Source: Pseudomonadota bacterium (GTDB taxonomy: Bacteria > Desulfobacterota > Syntrophorhabdia > Syntrophorhabdales > Syntrophorhabdaceae). From it: DNA of 37,509 nucleotides. Location: contig JAPLKC010000027.1 in the NCBI GenBank assembly GCA_026388255.1, positions 1 through 37,509 of the forward strand, written 5' to 3'. Below, piece by piece: positions 24,645 to 32,495 of the stretch. Every line of letters starts with the position of its first letter. Within the stretch, counting starts at the first letter, position 1. The position numbers were made by a program, and so were the translations under genes. The notes beneath the pieces were generated by a model. That model did no database searches and was not told the origin of the DNA. It saw only the letters and a program-made list of their open reading frames with translations.

Positions 24645-26555
24645 ATGACTTGTTGGTACATGATGATTGCAGATGTGCTTTTAACACTGACTTCAATTGT
24701 GTTCAGTCTTATGCTTCGTTTGGAGATTTCTAACCCCGGTTATTTGTTCAGCCGATATTTTCAGTCAATTTGGCCGTTTACCATCATGGCTGTCATTGTG
24801 AGACCTGCTTTGTTCTATGCAGCAGGCATGTACCGGCGCATCTGGAGATATGCAACGCCCCGCGATTTTATAATCTTAGTCGGTGCTGTTCTTGCCGGAT
24901 CCATTATACTTTTTTCTGTAACGGTCTTTGTTTTTACTCCGAATCTGATTGATGTTTTTCCAAGATCAATATTTGTCCTGGAAGCAATCCTCAGTATTTT
25001 GCTTCTCGGTGGCATCAGGGTACTCATAAAGGTATCGGAAAGCTACTCAGGCGATATTGATTGGAAAAAGTCCGACATTGTTAATAATAAGCGGGTTTTA
25101 ATAGTTGGTGCAGGAAATACTGGAATCAACATAGCGAGGGAGCTGAAAAATAACCTGCAACTGGGTATGAAAATTTGTGCATTTCTCGATGACGATCCAA
25201 AAAAGATAGGCATGAAAACGCAGGGTATCCCTGTATTCGGGCCTCTTATAAAACTATCCGATGTTGTTAAAAAGCATGATATTGATGAGGTTATTATTGC
25301 TATATCCGAAGCACCGGAACAGACTATAAAAAATGTCCAGTATATGTGTCAGAATATCCCCGTAGCCTTTATGACCATGCCTTCTTTGAGCAGTTTCATT
25401 GAAGGAACTGAAGAGTGGGGAGATATACCATCTTCTTCATTAAAACTTCCTATGGCAATGCCGGATATTACCGCTGAAGAAATAAAGGCTGTTGTGCGTG
25501 TAATGCAATCGAGGAATCTCAGCATCGGTTCTCAAACGCTCGAGTTTGAACGGCTGATCGCATTGCAGGCAAACGCTAAATACGCAGTGGCAGCGACTAA
25601 CGGCACCTCTGCCCTTCATCTGTGCATGATAGCTGCCAATATAAAACAAGATGATGAAGTAATTACAACGCCATTCAGTTTTATCTCATCTGCAAACTGT
25701 ATACTATATGAAAGGGCAAAACCGGTATTCGTCGATATTGATCCGGTTAGTTATAATATAAATTCCCATAAGATTGAAGCTGCAATTACGAAAAGGACCA
25801 AGGCTATTCTCGTTGTTCATATTTTTGGTCAGCCTGCAGATATGGACACTATCCTTGAAATTGCCGATAGATACAATCTCGTTGTCATCGAAGATGCATG
25901 TGAAGCAGTCGGGGCGGAATATAAAGGTAAGCGGACAGGCGCCATAGCAAAAGCAGGTGTCTTTGCTTTTTATCCGAATAAGCAGATGACAACCGGCGAA
26001 GGGGCGTGTCTCGTAACCAATGATGAGGAGTGGGCAGCGCTATTCAGGAGTCTTAGAAACCAGGGCAGGGATAAATTTGACGGGTGGCTCAATCATTCAA
26101 GGCTTGGTTATAATTACCGTATGTCGGAGATAAATGCAACCTTAGGGGTTGTTCAGTTAAAACGGCTCGATGAATTTCTCAAGAAAAGAAATATTGTGGC
26201 AAGTGAGTATAGCAAAGCACTTTCATCTTTTGAAGATTTGAGCCCGCTCAAGATAGTTCCAACAACAACCCGGATGAGTTGGTTTGTATATGTCGTGCGT
26301 TTATCACCTGGTATTGACAGAGATCATGTTATTAGAGAAATGGAAAAAAACGGTATCCCGACAAGGCCTTATTTTACACCTATCCATCTTCAGCCCTTTT
26401 ATATGGACCTATTTGGTTTTAAGGAAGGAGATTTCCCTGAAGCTGAGGCAGCAGGTAAGTCAGTCATTGCCCTCCCTTTTTACACGAATATGAAAGTAGA
26501 AGAAATTAATGTTGTTTGCCGTGCATTGAAAGATGTTTTAGCCGGGATGAAATAA
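24645..26555 (+). CDS. PglF/CapD-type membrane module fused to a DegT-type aminotransferase
   Basis: Residues 5-130 contain four membrane helices like those of PglF/WbpM/CapD. Residues 150-258 are the following Rossmann domain (RVLIVGAGNTGINIARELK, AFLDDDPKK). The SDR dehydratase domain that normally comes next is absent. At about residue 265 (DNA about 25434) a complete aminotransferase begins at LKLPMAMPDITAEEI, with TNGTSALHL, TPFSFISSANC, VVIEDACEAVGAEYKG and the PLP lysine Lys448 in FYPNKQMTTGEGA (counting from GTG 24639). It probably anchors transamination of a nucleotide-4-keto sugar at the inner membrane next to the phosphoglycosyl transferase. GTG 24639 is an alternative start; GAGGTG precedes ATG 24645. 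No frameshift is seen at the junction. Confidence 0.85.
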   Translation: MTCWYMMIADVLLTLTSIVFSLMLRLEISNPGYLFSRYFQSIWPFTIMAVIVRPALFYAAGMYRRIWRYATPRDFIILVGAVLAGSIILFSVTVFVFTPNLIDVFPRSIFVLEAILSILLLGGIRVLIKVSESYSGDIDWKKSDIVNNKRVLIVGAGNTGINIARELKNNLQLGMKICAFLDDDPKKIGMKTQGIPVFGPLIKLSDVVKKHDIDEVIIAISEAPEQTIKNVQYMCQNIPVAFMTMPSLSSFIEGTEEWGDIPSSSLKLPMAMPDITAEEIKAVVRVMQSRNLSIGSQTLEFERLIALQANAKYAVAATNGTSALHLCMIAANIKQDDEVITTPFSFISSANCILYERAKPVFVDIDPVSYNINSHKIEAAITKRTKAILVVHIFGQPADMDTILEIADRYNLVVIEDACEAVGAEYKGKRTGAIAKAGVFAFYPNKQMTTGEGACLVTNDEEWAALFRSLRNQGRDKFDGWLNHSRLGYNYRMSEINATLGVVQLKRLDEFLKKRNIVASEYSKALSSFEDLSPLKIVPTTTRMSWFVYVVRLSPGIDRDHVIREMEKNGIPTRPYFTPIHLQPFYMDLFGFKEGDFPEAEAAGKSVIALPFYTNMKVEEINVVCRALKDVLAGMK

Positions 26556-26615
26556 GATGAGTGAAAGAGAATATTATTCCCTGACGATATATCTTAGGGT
26601 TGCGAGATTATAAAT

Positions 26616-27215
26616 ATGAGAATATTAAGTGCACAATATATCAAAAGCATTGTTAAATTTGAGGAAACAAAGCAGTTGGAATACCCGGAGATCTGTTTTA
26701 TAGGCAGGTCCAATGTGGGCAAATCCTCAATGATAAATAAACTTGTCATGCAAAAGATTGCCAGGACAAGCTCTACTCCGGGAGCGACAAAGATGGTAAA
26801 CATCTACAAGATACACTGTGAAGTTGATAAAGAAAGGAAATTGCTTATTTTCTCTGATTTCCCAGGGTTTGGTTATTCAAAGGTATCAAAAAAAACATAC
26901 CAGGGATGGCAGGGCATGATAGAAGGATATATAAGGGAAAACCAATACATCAAGAGATTGATATGGGTTTACGATGTAAGAAGAGAAATGGATGAAATAG
27001 ACAGCAATGTAATAAAATGGATTGGCCGGACGGGGTTGGATTTTACGCTGGCAATTACCAAGATTGATAAAGTAAGTAAAAACGATGTATCAGTAAAAAA
27101 GAAGTTATTTGAACAGAATTTTGGTAATGACAGGGTTTTTGTATTCTCATCTAAGGATGGATACGGAAGGGATGAACTGCTCAACCATATTTCCAATATT
27201 CTGGGAAATATATAA
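26616..27215 (+). CDS. engB: Ribosome-biogenesis GTPase EngB (YsxC/YihA)
   Basis: This TRAFAC-class GTPase of 199 aa helps assemble the 50S ribosomal subunit. G motifs are G1 GRSNVGKSS, G2 TSSTPGATKM, G3 DFPGFGYSK (family norm D.PG.GYA), G4 TKIDK, and G5 FSSKDGYG. Length is normal for the family. It ends the plus-strand run, 60 nt after the aminotransferase fusion, and is followed by a strong hairpin. It has no role in glycan synthesis; it marks the boundary of the locus. The Shine-Dalgarno is weak. Confidence 0.95.
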   Translation: MRILSAQYIKSIVKFEETKQLEYPEICFIGRSNVGKSSMINKLVMQKIARTSSTPGATKMVNIYKIHCEVDKERKLLIFSDFPGFGYSKVSKKTYQGWQGMIEGYIRENQYIKRLIWVYDVRREMDEIDSNVIKWIGRTGLDFTLAITKIDKVSKNDVSVKKKLFEQNFGNDRVFVFSSKDGYGRDELLNHISNILGNI

Positions 27216-27282
27216 AGCTCTTTTTGGTTTTAACTTTTAGAACAAACCACTTATTGTCCGCTATAAAGAGGATTTTCTTTTT

Positions 27283-27310
27283 AATACCCTGTCTGTTGAG
27301 ACAGGGTATT
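27283..27310 (+). terminator. Hairpin terminator after engB
   Basis: A perfect 12-bp stem AATACCCTGTCT / AGACAGGGTATT closes a GTTG loop, followed on the plus strand by TTATTATTAT. It lies between the convergent engB and pyrE genes. The U-rich tail suits plus-strand termination; on the minus strand the tail would be A-rich, so pyrE is less well served. Confidence 0.85.
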
Positions 27311-27339
27311 TTATTATTATAACGATTATTTACAATATG

Positions 27340-27885
27340 TTATCTTAAATCGTTAAGGTTATATATTGATTTAAACGTATAACCTTTTGATTCTATAACT
27401 TCTTTACCGCCTTCCAACCTATCAAGGAGTGCTATAATACCTTTTACGTTATAGCCTTCACCTTCGGTTATTTCTACCGCCTTCAAAGAAGACCCGCCAG
27501 TAGTTACTACATCCTCAAGAATAATTACGTCCATTCCCTTTTTCAGGTTTTTTGCGCCTTCGATCCACAGGTTTTTCCCATGACCTTTTGGTTCTTTTCG
27601 TATGAAAAATCCGGTGAGATTGTCTTTCACGCCGTAAGAGGCCAATACTACAGCACATACAAGCGGATCTGCCCCGACGCTTACCCCGCCAACCGCACCT
27701 ATTCCGGGTATTTCGCGTACCATGCCATACATAATCCTGCCAATAAGATACATGCCTTCAGGGTTCAGGGCGGTTTCTCTTGCATCAATATAATAGGTGC
27801 TTTTTTTACCGCTTTTTAGAATGAATTCTCCTTCTTCATAAGATAATTTCTTTAGAATTTCCAGCAATCTCTGTTTTTCATCCAT
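27340..27885 (-). CDS. pyrE: Orotate phosphoribosyltransferase
   Basis: The enzyme joins orotate with PRPP to form OMP in pyrimidine synthesis. The PRPP-binding motif is VIILEDVVTTGGSSLKAV, and GFFIRKEPKGHGKNLWIEG is the flexible catalytic loop with conserved Lys and His. The N-terminus shows FILKSGKKSTYYIDAR, typical of PyrE. The length of 181 aa is at the short end for the family. It is the last gene of a minus-strand group with purF (81-nt gap) and the macro-domain gene. Confidence 0.95.
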   Translation of the reverse strand: MDEKQRLLEILKKLSYEEGEFILKSGKKSTYYIDARETALNPEGMYLIGRIMYGMVREIPGIGAVGGVSVGADPLVCAVVLASYGVKDNLTGFFIRKEPKGHGKNLWIEGAKNLKKGMDVIILEDVVTTGGSSLKAVEITEGEGYNVKGIIALLDRLEGGKEVIESKGYTFKSIYNLNDLR

Positions 27886-27966
27886 AATCGCTTGTCTCCC
27901 TTATTATATTCAAGTCTTTAAACAGGCAAAATGCCTGCCATGAAACCTTCAAACGGTTTTTTACTA

Positions 27967-29358
27967 TTATTTCTGAAACAGTTCCATTTGTTCCAATCCC
28001 ATCCCCCATGGAAAACTTGATGGATAGGAGCCTGAAAAGCAGGCATCACAAAAAGCATAATCAAATTCGTCTTCTTTATCTCCAATGGCTTTCTTGATAC
28101 CGTCAATGGTCAGATACCTGAGGCTATCCGATCCCATAAGTGTGTTGATCTCATCTGTAGAATGAGAAGATGCAACAAGCTGGCTTCTTGAAGGCGTGTC
28201 TATACCATAAAAACAGGGAAAAGCAGTCGGAGGGGAGCTAACCCTGAAATGAACCTCTTTGGCCCCCTGCTGCTGCAACATCTTTACAATCTTTCCTCCT
28301 GTTGTTGAGCGTACTATTGAATCGTCAACAACGATGATTCTTTTATCTTTCACCACGTCATGAACAGCGTTCAATTTCAGTTTTACGCCAAAATGTCTTA
28401 TAGAATCACGCGGCTCTATAAATGTCCTGCCCACGTAATGGTTCCTGATAAGCCCGAGTTCAAAAGGCAAACCTGTCTCCTGTGCGTATCCGACAGCAGC
28501 GCCAATACCTGAATCAGGAATTGGGATTACCATGTCTGCATCTACATGCGTTTCTTTCGCCAGCTCTCTTCCAAGGGCCTTCCTGACTGTATATACGGTT
28601 CTCCCGAACATATAACTATCCGGCCTGGCAAAATAAATATATTCAAACACACAATGTTTTGGTTTTACCTTTTTGAAGGGCATATATGACTTCATCCCGT
28701 CCTTTGTAATATGAAGCACCTCGCCTGGCTCAACCTCCCTGATATATGTTGCCTGCATGAGGTCAAAGGCGCACGTTTCACTTGAAATCACACATGAATC
28801 CCCGATTTTTCCGATCACGAGCGGCCTGAATCCATAGGGGTCTCTTGCGGCTATAAGCTCTTTGTCCGTTAAGATCAGAAGCGAATATGAGCCTTCTACT
28901 CTGTGAAGAGCACTGATTAACCTCTCGACAGTAGAATTTTCATGGGAAAGCGCCATAAGATGGACAATGACCTCTGTATCCATTGTGGATTGAAATATAG
29001 AGCCGTAATTTTGCAGCTCATCCCGTATGACCTTTGCATTTGTAAGATTTCCGTTGTGGGCAATGGCAAGACGACCTTTTGCATACTCAACGGAAAAGGG
29101 CTGAGCGTTTTGAACGTATGAGGCGCCTGTCGTTGAATACCTTACATGCCCAATTGCCATGTCCCCTTTCAATTCTTTTAATACATCTTCATTGAAGATA
29201 TCGGAAACGAGTCCCATTTCCTTACGGGAATACGAGGCCGAATGGTCGGAACTTACGATGCCGGCACTCTCCTGTCCCCGGTGCTGTAATGCATGCAGGC
29301 CAAGATAAGTTATATTTGCTGCTTCACTGTGATTGAATACTCCAAATATGCCGCACAT
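27967..29358 (-). CDS. purF: Amidophosphoribosyltransferase
   Basis: This is the first committed enzyme of purine synthesis (PRPP plus glutamine to phosphoribosylamine). The N-terminal nucleophile Cys is at position 2 (MCGIFGVFNHSEAA), with HALQHRGQESAGI and the glutamine-site RYSTTG. The C-terminal domain has VDDSIVRSTTGGKIV for PRPP. No propeptide is present, so removal of Met should expose Cys. SD GAAGAAGG lies within the end of the upstream macro gene, with only 2 nt between the genes, implying translational coupling. The gap to pyrE has a 6-bp CAGGCA/TGCCTG hairpin of no clear meaning. Confidence 0.95.
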   Translation of the reverse strand: MCGIFGVFNHSEAANITYLGLHALQHRGQESAGIVSSDHSASYSRKEMGLVSDIFNEDVLKELKGDMAIGHVRYSTTGASYVQNAQPFSVEYAKGRLAIAHNGNLTNAKVIRDELQNYGSIFQSTMDTEVIVHLMALSHENSTVERLISALHRVEGSYSLLILTDKELIAARDPYGFRPLVIGKIGDSCVISSETCAFDLMQATYIREVEPGEVLHITKDGMKSYMPFKKVKPKHCVFEYIYFARPDSYMFGRTVYTVRKALGRELAKETHVDADMVIPIPDSGIGAAVGYAQETGLPFELGLIRNHYVGRTFIEPRDSIRHFGVKLKLNAVHDVVKDKRIIVVDDSIVRSTTGGKIVKMLQQQGAKEVHFRVSSPPTAFPCFYGIDTPSRSQLVASSHSTDEINTLMGSDSLRYLTIDGIKKAIGDKEDEFDYAFCDACFSGSYPSSFPWGMGLEQMELFQK

Positions 29359-29360
29359 AG

Positions 29361-29909
29361 CTATTTACCTTCTTCAAGCCTTTCCAGCTCATTTTCAAAA
29401 AATTTGATGATTTCATCATCCATCAGACAGATGTCTATTTCTTTCAATGATGTTTCTTTACGCTTCACAAATTTTATTATCTCATTTACTATAATCCGGG
29501 CACAGCGTTCTTTCGGAAAACCGAATATGCCGGCGCTTATAGCCGGTATTGAAATGGTTTTGAATCCCTTTTCAGTGGCAAGTGTGAGCGTACCTTCAAC
29601 GGCATTCTTTAGTTTATTCTCCTCATCCCCTTCACCCCATCTTGGACCTACGGTATGGATTACATATTTTGCCTTAAGACTGCCTCCTGTAGTAAGTGCG
29701 CAACCGCCTACCGGAACATAACCTATCTTATTGCTTTCTTCCTGGATGATCTGTCCGCCTTTTCTTACGATGGCCCCTGCCACACCGCCACCGTGCTGAA
29801 GATGTGAGTTCGCTGCATTAACGATGGCGTCCACATCGCATTGAGTTAAATCGCCTCTGATAATCCTGACCCTGGTGTCTTTAAAAACAGATTCTTTTAA
29901 TATTTGCAT
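29361..29909 (-). CDS. Macro-domain protein (ADP-ribose-binding, YmdB-like)
   Basis: The single macro domain begins at VRIIRGDLTQCDVDAIVNAA. The ligand-binding loop NSHLQHGGGVAGAIV and the second loop SIPAISAGIFGFP are intact, and HTVGPRW is the usual strand between them. Such proteins bind or hydrolyse ADP-ribose, O-acetyl-ADP-ribose or ADP-ribosyl groups. The frame is open to TTG 29963, giving an 18-residue extension without family support, so I use ATG 29909; neither has a strong Shine-Dalgarno. It heads the purF-pyrE group and is divergent from recG. Confidence 0.9.
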   Translation of the reverse strand: MQILKESVFKDTRVRIIRGDLTQCDVDAIVNAANSHLQHGGGVAGAIVRKGGQIIQEESNKIGYVPVGGCALTTGGSLKAKYVIHTVGPRWGEGDEENKLKNAVEGTLTLATEKGFKTISIPAISAGIFGFPKERCARIIVNEIIKFVKRKETSLKEIDICLMDDEIIKFFENELERLEEGK

Positions 29910-29987
29910 AATCGCCCGGGAATATTTTAATGAATTTATAACTTCCTTCAAATGAAGACGCAAATATTGTAATATAAAAACTCACAA

Positions 29988-32114
29988 ATGGAAAAGAAAA
30001 AAGACCAACTTTCAACCCCTATCATTCACCTGAAAGGTGTAGGCCCGAAAACCGCAGTCCTGCTGGAAGGGAAGGGCATTAAAACCATTGAAGATTTGTT
30101 CTGGTTTTTGCCGGTGAGATATATGGACAGGAGTGTTATAAAGACCATCGGCGAACTGACGGAAGGCGAAAGAGCTTCAATCGTTGCAAGAGTAGTGGCG
30201 TCAAGATCGTTATATTTCCGTCATTCCCGCAAGAAGGCGTACGAGGCGGTTGTAGATGATGAAACCGACAGTATTTCTATCAAGTGGTTCCAATGGGTAG
30301 GAGAATATCTGAAACAAATCTGTAAAAAAGGAAATTTACTCATGTTATCCGGCGAGATAACGAAGTTCGGTGACAGGTTCCAGATGGTACACCCGGAAAT
30401 CCACATCCTGGGAGATGAAAACGAAGCAGAGGACCGTAAAACAATAGCCCCTATATATTCAGAAATAGATGGATTGAAACAGGGTACTCTGAGAACACTC
30501 ATGAAAAGGGCTTTTGAAGACTATGGAATATGTATTGAAAGTGTTGTTCCTGAAAGTATTGAAGAACATCACAAACTTGTTCCCCTTTATGAAGCCTTTA
30601 TGAAAATCCATTTTCCGGATAAAGATGATTTAAAATACGCGGATATTGAAGGTTCAGGGATACAAGGATATCTCCACCGTCTTATATTTGAAGAATATTT
30701 CCTTTTTCAGCTTGCGCTTTTAATAAAGAAAGAGGAGGTAAAAAAGGACAGGGGGATAAGGTTTAAACCTGCCGGTGCATGCTATCGGAAATTTAAAGCC
30801 AATTTGCCCTTTAAATTGACGTATGCGCAGGAGAGGGTGATAAAGGAAATCGAGAATGATATGGGCCAGGGTGTGCCCATGAACAGGCTCCTGCAAGGGG
30901 ATGTGGGCAGCGGAAAGACCGTTTGTGCCGTTATAGCTTCATTAATTGCCGTTGATAACAATTATCAGGTGGCGCTTATGGCGCCTACTGAAATCCTTGC
31001 CGAACAACATTACCTCACGATGCATAAATATTTTGATGAGATGGGAATATCTCTTGCCTTTTTAAGGGGTAATATGGGCAGTGATAGAAAGCGTATTCTG
31101 GAAGGAATAAAAAACGGAAAGACAAGGGTTGTAATAGGAACCCATGCCATTATTCAGGAAGATGTTGTTTTTAAAAGGCTTGGATTGATCATAATAGATG
31201 AACAGCACAGATTCGGTGTTATACAGCGTAAGCGATTGAAGGAAAAAATTTCTGTAGAATGCGAAACCGATTCTACCCCTGATGCCCTTGTTATGACGGC
31301 GACGCCGATCCCGAGAACGCTTTCCATGGTAATATATGGGGATCTTGACGTCTCCATTATTGATGAGATGCCCAAAGACAGGCAGAAGATAAGGACGAAG
31401 GCGCTTCAGGATAAAGATAAGGCTGCCGTTTATAAGATGGTGGAAGATGAGTTGAAGAAGGGCCGTCAGGCATATGTTGTATGCCCTCTGATTGAGGAAT
31501 CGGACAAGATTGACCTCTTGAATGCAAAGGAGATGGCAGCTTATCTGCAAACATCGGTTTTTCCTTCATACCGTGTAGGACTTCTCCATGGCAGGATGAA
31601 ACCGGAGGAAAAAGAAGGGATAATGGCGAGGTTTAAAGGCAGGGAAGTTGACGTACTGGTTTGTACTACGGTTATAGAAGTCGGCATAGATGTGCCTAAC
31701 GCAACGGTAATTATCATAGAAAACGCTGAACGATTCGGCCTTTCCCAGCTCCATCAGTTGAGGGGCAGGGTAGGCAGGGGGCAATATCCGTCAAAATGCG
31801 TTTTAATCTCATCTGCAAAAAGGACGGCACCGGCTGTGAAAAGACTAAGGGCCATGGAAGAGACAACAGATGGATTTATAATCGCCGAAGAAGATATGAA
31901 ACTCCGGGGGCCCGGTGACATGCTTGGCGTGAGGCAGGCCGGTCTGCCGGATTTCAGGGTAGGGGATATTGTGCGCGACGTGAATATCATGATACAAGCA
32001 AGGAAAATTGCAGGCGAAACAATGCTTGAAATGACTGACGACGATCTGGACAGAGTTCAGGAAAAGGCTAAGGAGCGCTGGAAGGGTATTTCATGTCTTA
32101 GCGATGTAGCATAA
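29988..32114 (+). CDS. recG: ATP-dependent DNA helicase RecG
   Basis: RecG remodels stalled forks and branched DNA. The N-terminal wedge region shows HLKGVGPKTAVLL and IEDLFWFLPVRYMDR. The helicase motifs are LLQGDVGSGKTVCAV (Walker A, about residue 305), APTEILAEQH, IIDEQHRFGV (DEXH), VMTATPIPRTL, VCTTVIEVGIDVPNAT and ERFGLSQLHQLRGRVGR. The C-terminal end keeps the family's KLRGPGDMLGVRQAGLP. The 708-aa length is full size. It has its own divergent start, opposite the macro-domain gene. Confidence 0.96.
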   Translation: MEKKKDQLSTPIIHLKGVGPKTAVLLEGKGIKTIEDLFWFLPVRYMDRSVIKTIGELTEGERASIVARVVASRSLYFRHSRKKAYEAVVDDETDSISIKWFQWVGEYLKQICKKGNLLMLSGEITKFGDRFQMVHPEIHILGDENEAEDRKTIAPIYSEIDGLKQGTLRTLMKRAFEDYGICIESVVPESIEEHHKLVPLYEAFMKIHFPDKDDLKYADIEGSGIQGYLHRLIFEEYFLFQLALLIKKEEVKKDRGIRFKPAGACYRKFKANLPFKLTYAQERVIKEIENDMGQGVPMNRLLQGDVGSGKTVCAVIASLIAVDNNYQVALMAPTEILAEQHYLTMHKYFDEMGISLAFLRGNMGSDRKRILEGIKNGKTRVVIGTHAIIQEDVVFKRLGLIIIDEQHRFGVIQRKRLKEKISVECETDSTPDALVMTATPIPRTLSMVIYGDLDVSIIDEMPKDRQKIRTKALQDKDKAAVYKMVEDELKKGRQAYVVCPLIEESDKIDLLNAKEMAAYLQTSVFPSYRVGLLHGRMKPEEKEGIMARFKGREVDVLVCTTVIEVGIDVPNATVIIIENAERFGLSQLHQLRGRVGRGQYPSKCVLISSAKRTAPAVKRLRAMEETTDGFIIAEEDMKLRGPGDMLGVRQAGLPDFRVGDIVRDVNIMIQARKIAGETMLEMTDDDLDRVQEKAKERWKGISCLSDVA

Positions 32115-32280
32115 GCCCGGTCTCCCGAATAGTTACATATTGATAAACAAAGATATAAACAAATAAGACGATCATGAGCCAAATGGAAAATATCTTTTGG
32201 ACCAATATATTTTGTTGTTATGTTCACCATGGTAAACTAGTTTTCGAATTTACCAAAATATTATCTTGAATACAAATTGA

Positions 32281-32299
32281 TGTCAAAATGGTTTTGACA
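32281..32299. promoter_or_regulatory. Perfect inverted repeat overlapping the PFOR -35 box
   Basis: TGTCAAAA and TTTTGACA flank TGG, a perfect 8-bp dyad with a 3-bp spacer. Its right arm contains the whole -35 hexamer TTGACA. That placement is classical for a repressor operator blocking RNA polymerase. The half-site matches no regulator I can name. Confidence 0.55.
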
Positions 32300-32322
32300 A
32301 ATAGCTGCAAAGAAGTTATCAT
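32294..32322 (+). promoter_or_regulatory. Near-consensus sigma-70 promoter of the PFOR gene
   Basis: The -35 box TTGACA (32294-32299) matches consensus exactly. A 17-bp spacer leads to TATCAT (32317-32322), five of six matches to TATAAT. The start codon lies about 170 nt downstream. This is the best promoter in the window and fits a strongly expressed central-metabolism gene. Confidence 0.75.
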
Positions 32323-32495
32323 AATATTAGTTTCAGGTTAACTGTGAAAAAAGGCTGCACATCTTGGAAATGTCCGAAGAGATCATTCAAAATACGGAAC
32401 AGAAATAGCTGAGTCTTATAAAGTTTTGTAGATGTGTATTAGAATACTGAATCAAATAATGCTTGAACGCATTATAACCATATTAAGGAGGCATT

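Larger units (their letters stand above)
32115..32495. other. 381-bp intergenic region between recG and the PFOR gene
   Basis: The region is AT-rich and contains the promoter and inverted repeat described separately. No terminator with a U-tract is visible after recG, no RNA gene is recognisable, and no convincing short ORF is present. It also contains TTGAATACAAA (about 32266-32276), similar to a motif at the two other large gaps. The transcript leader from the predicted promoter to the ATG would be long, about 170 nt, enough for a control element, but I see no known riboswitch. Confidence 0.6.

Noticed and set aside
6233-26555. A complete Pgl-type protein N-glycosylation system
   Set aside because: A PglK-like flippase, PglA-like GT4 and PglC-like PGTs are present, but no STT3/PglB oligosaccharyltransferase is visible, so the glycan's destination is open.
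27923-27937. CAGGCA-AAA-TGCCTG hairpin as a terminator between purF and pyrE
   Set aside because: The stem is only 6 bp and lacks a U-rich tail on the minus strand; the two genes are probably co-transcribed.
29293-29721. Plus-strand ORF opposite purF and the macro-domain gene
   Set aside because: Low-complexity Ser/Phe-rich translation, antisense to two well-supported genes.
31062-31550. Minus-strand ORF opposite recG
   Set aside because: It is a shadow of helicase motifs on the other strand with no family pattern.
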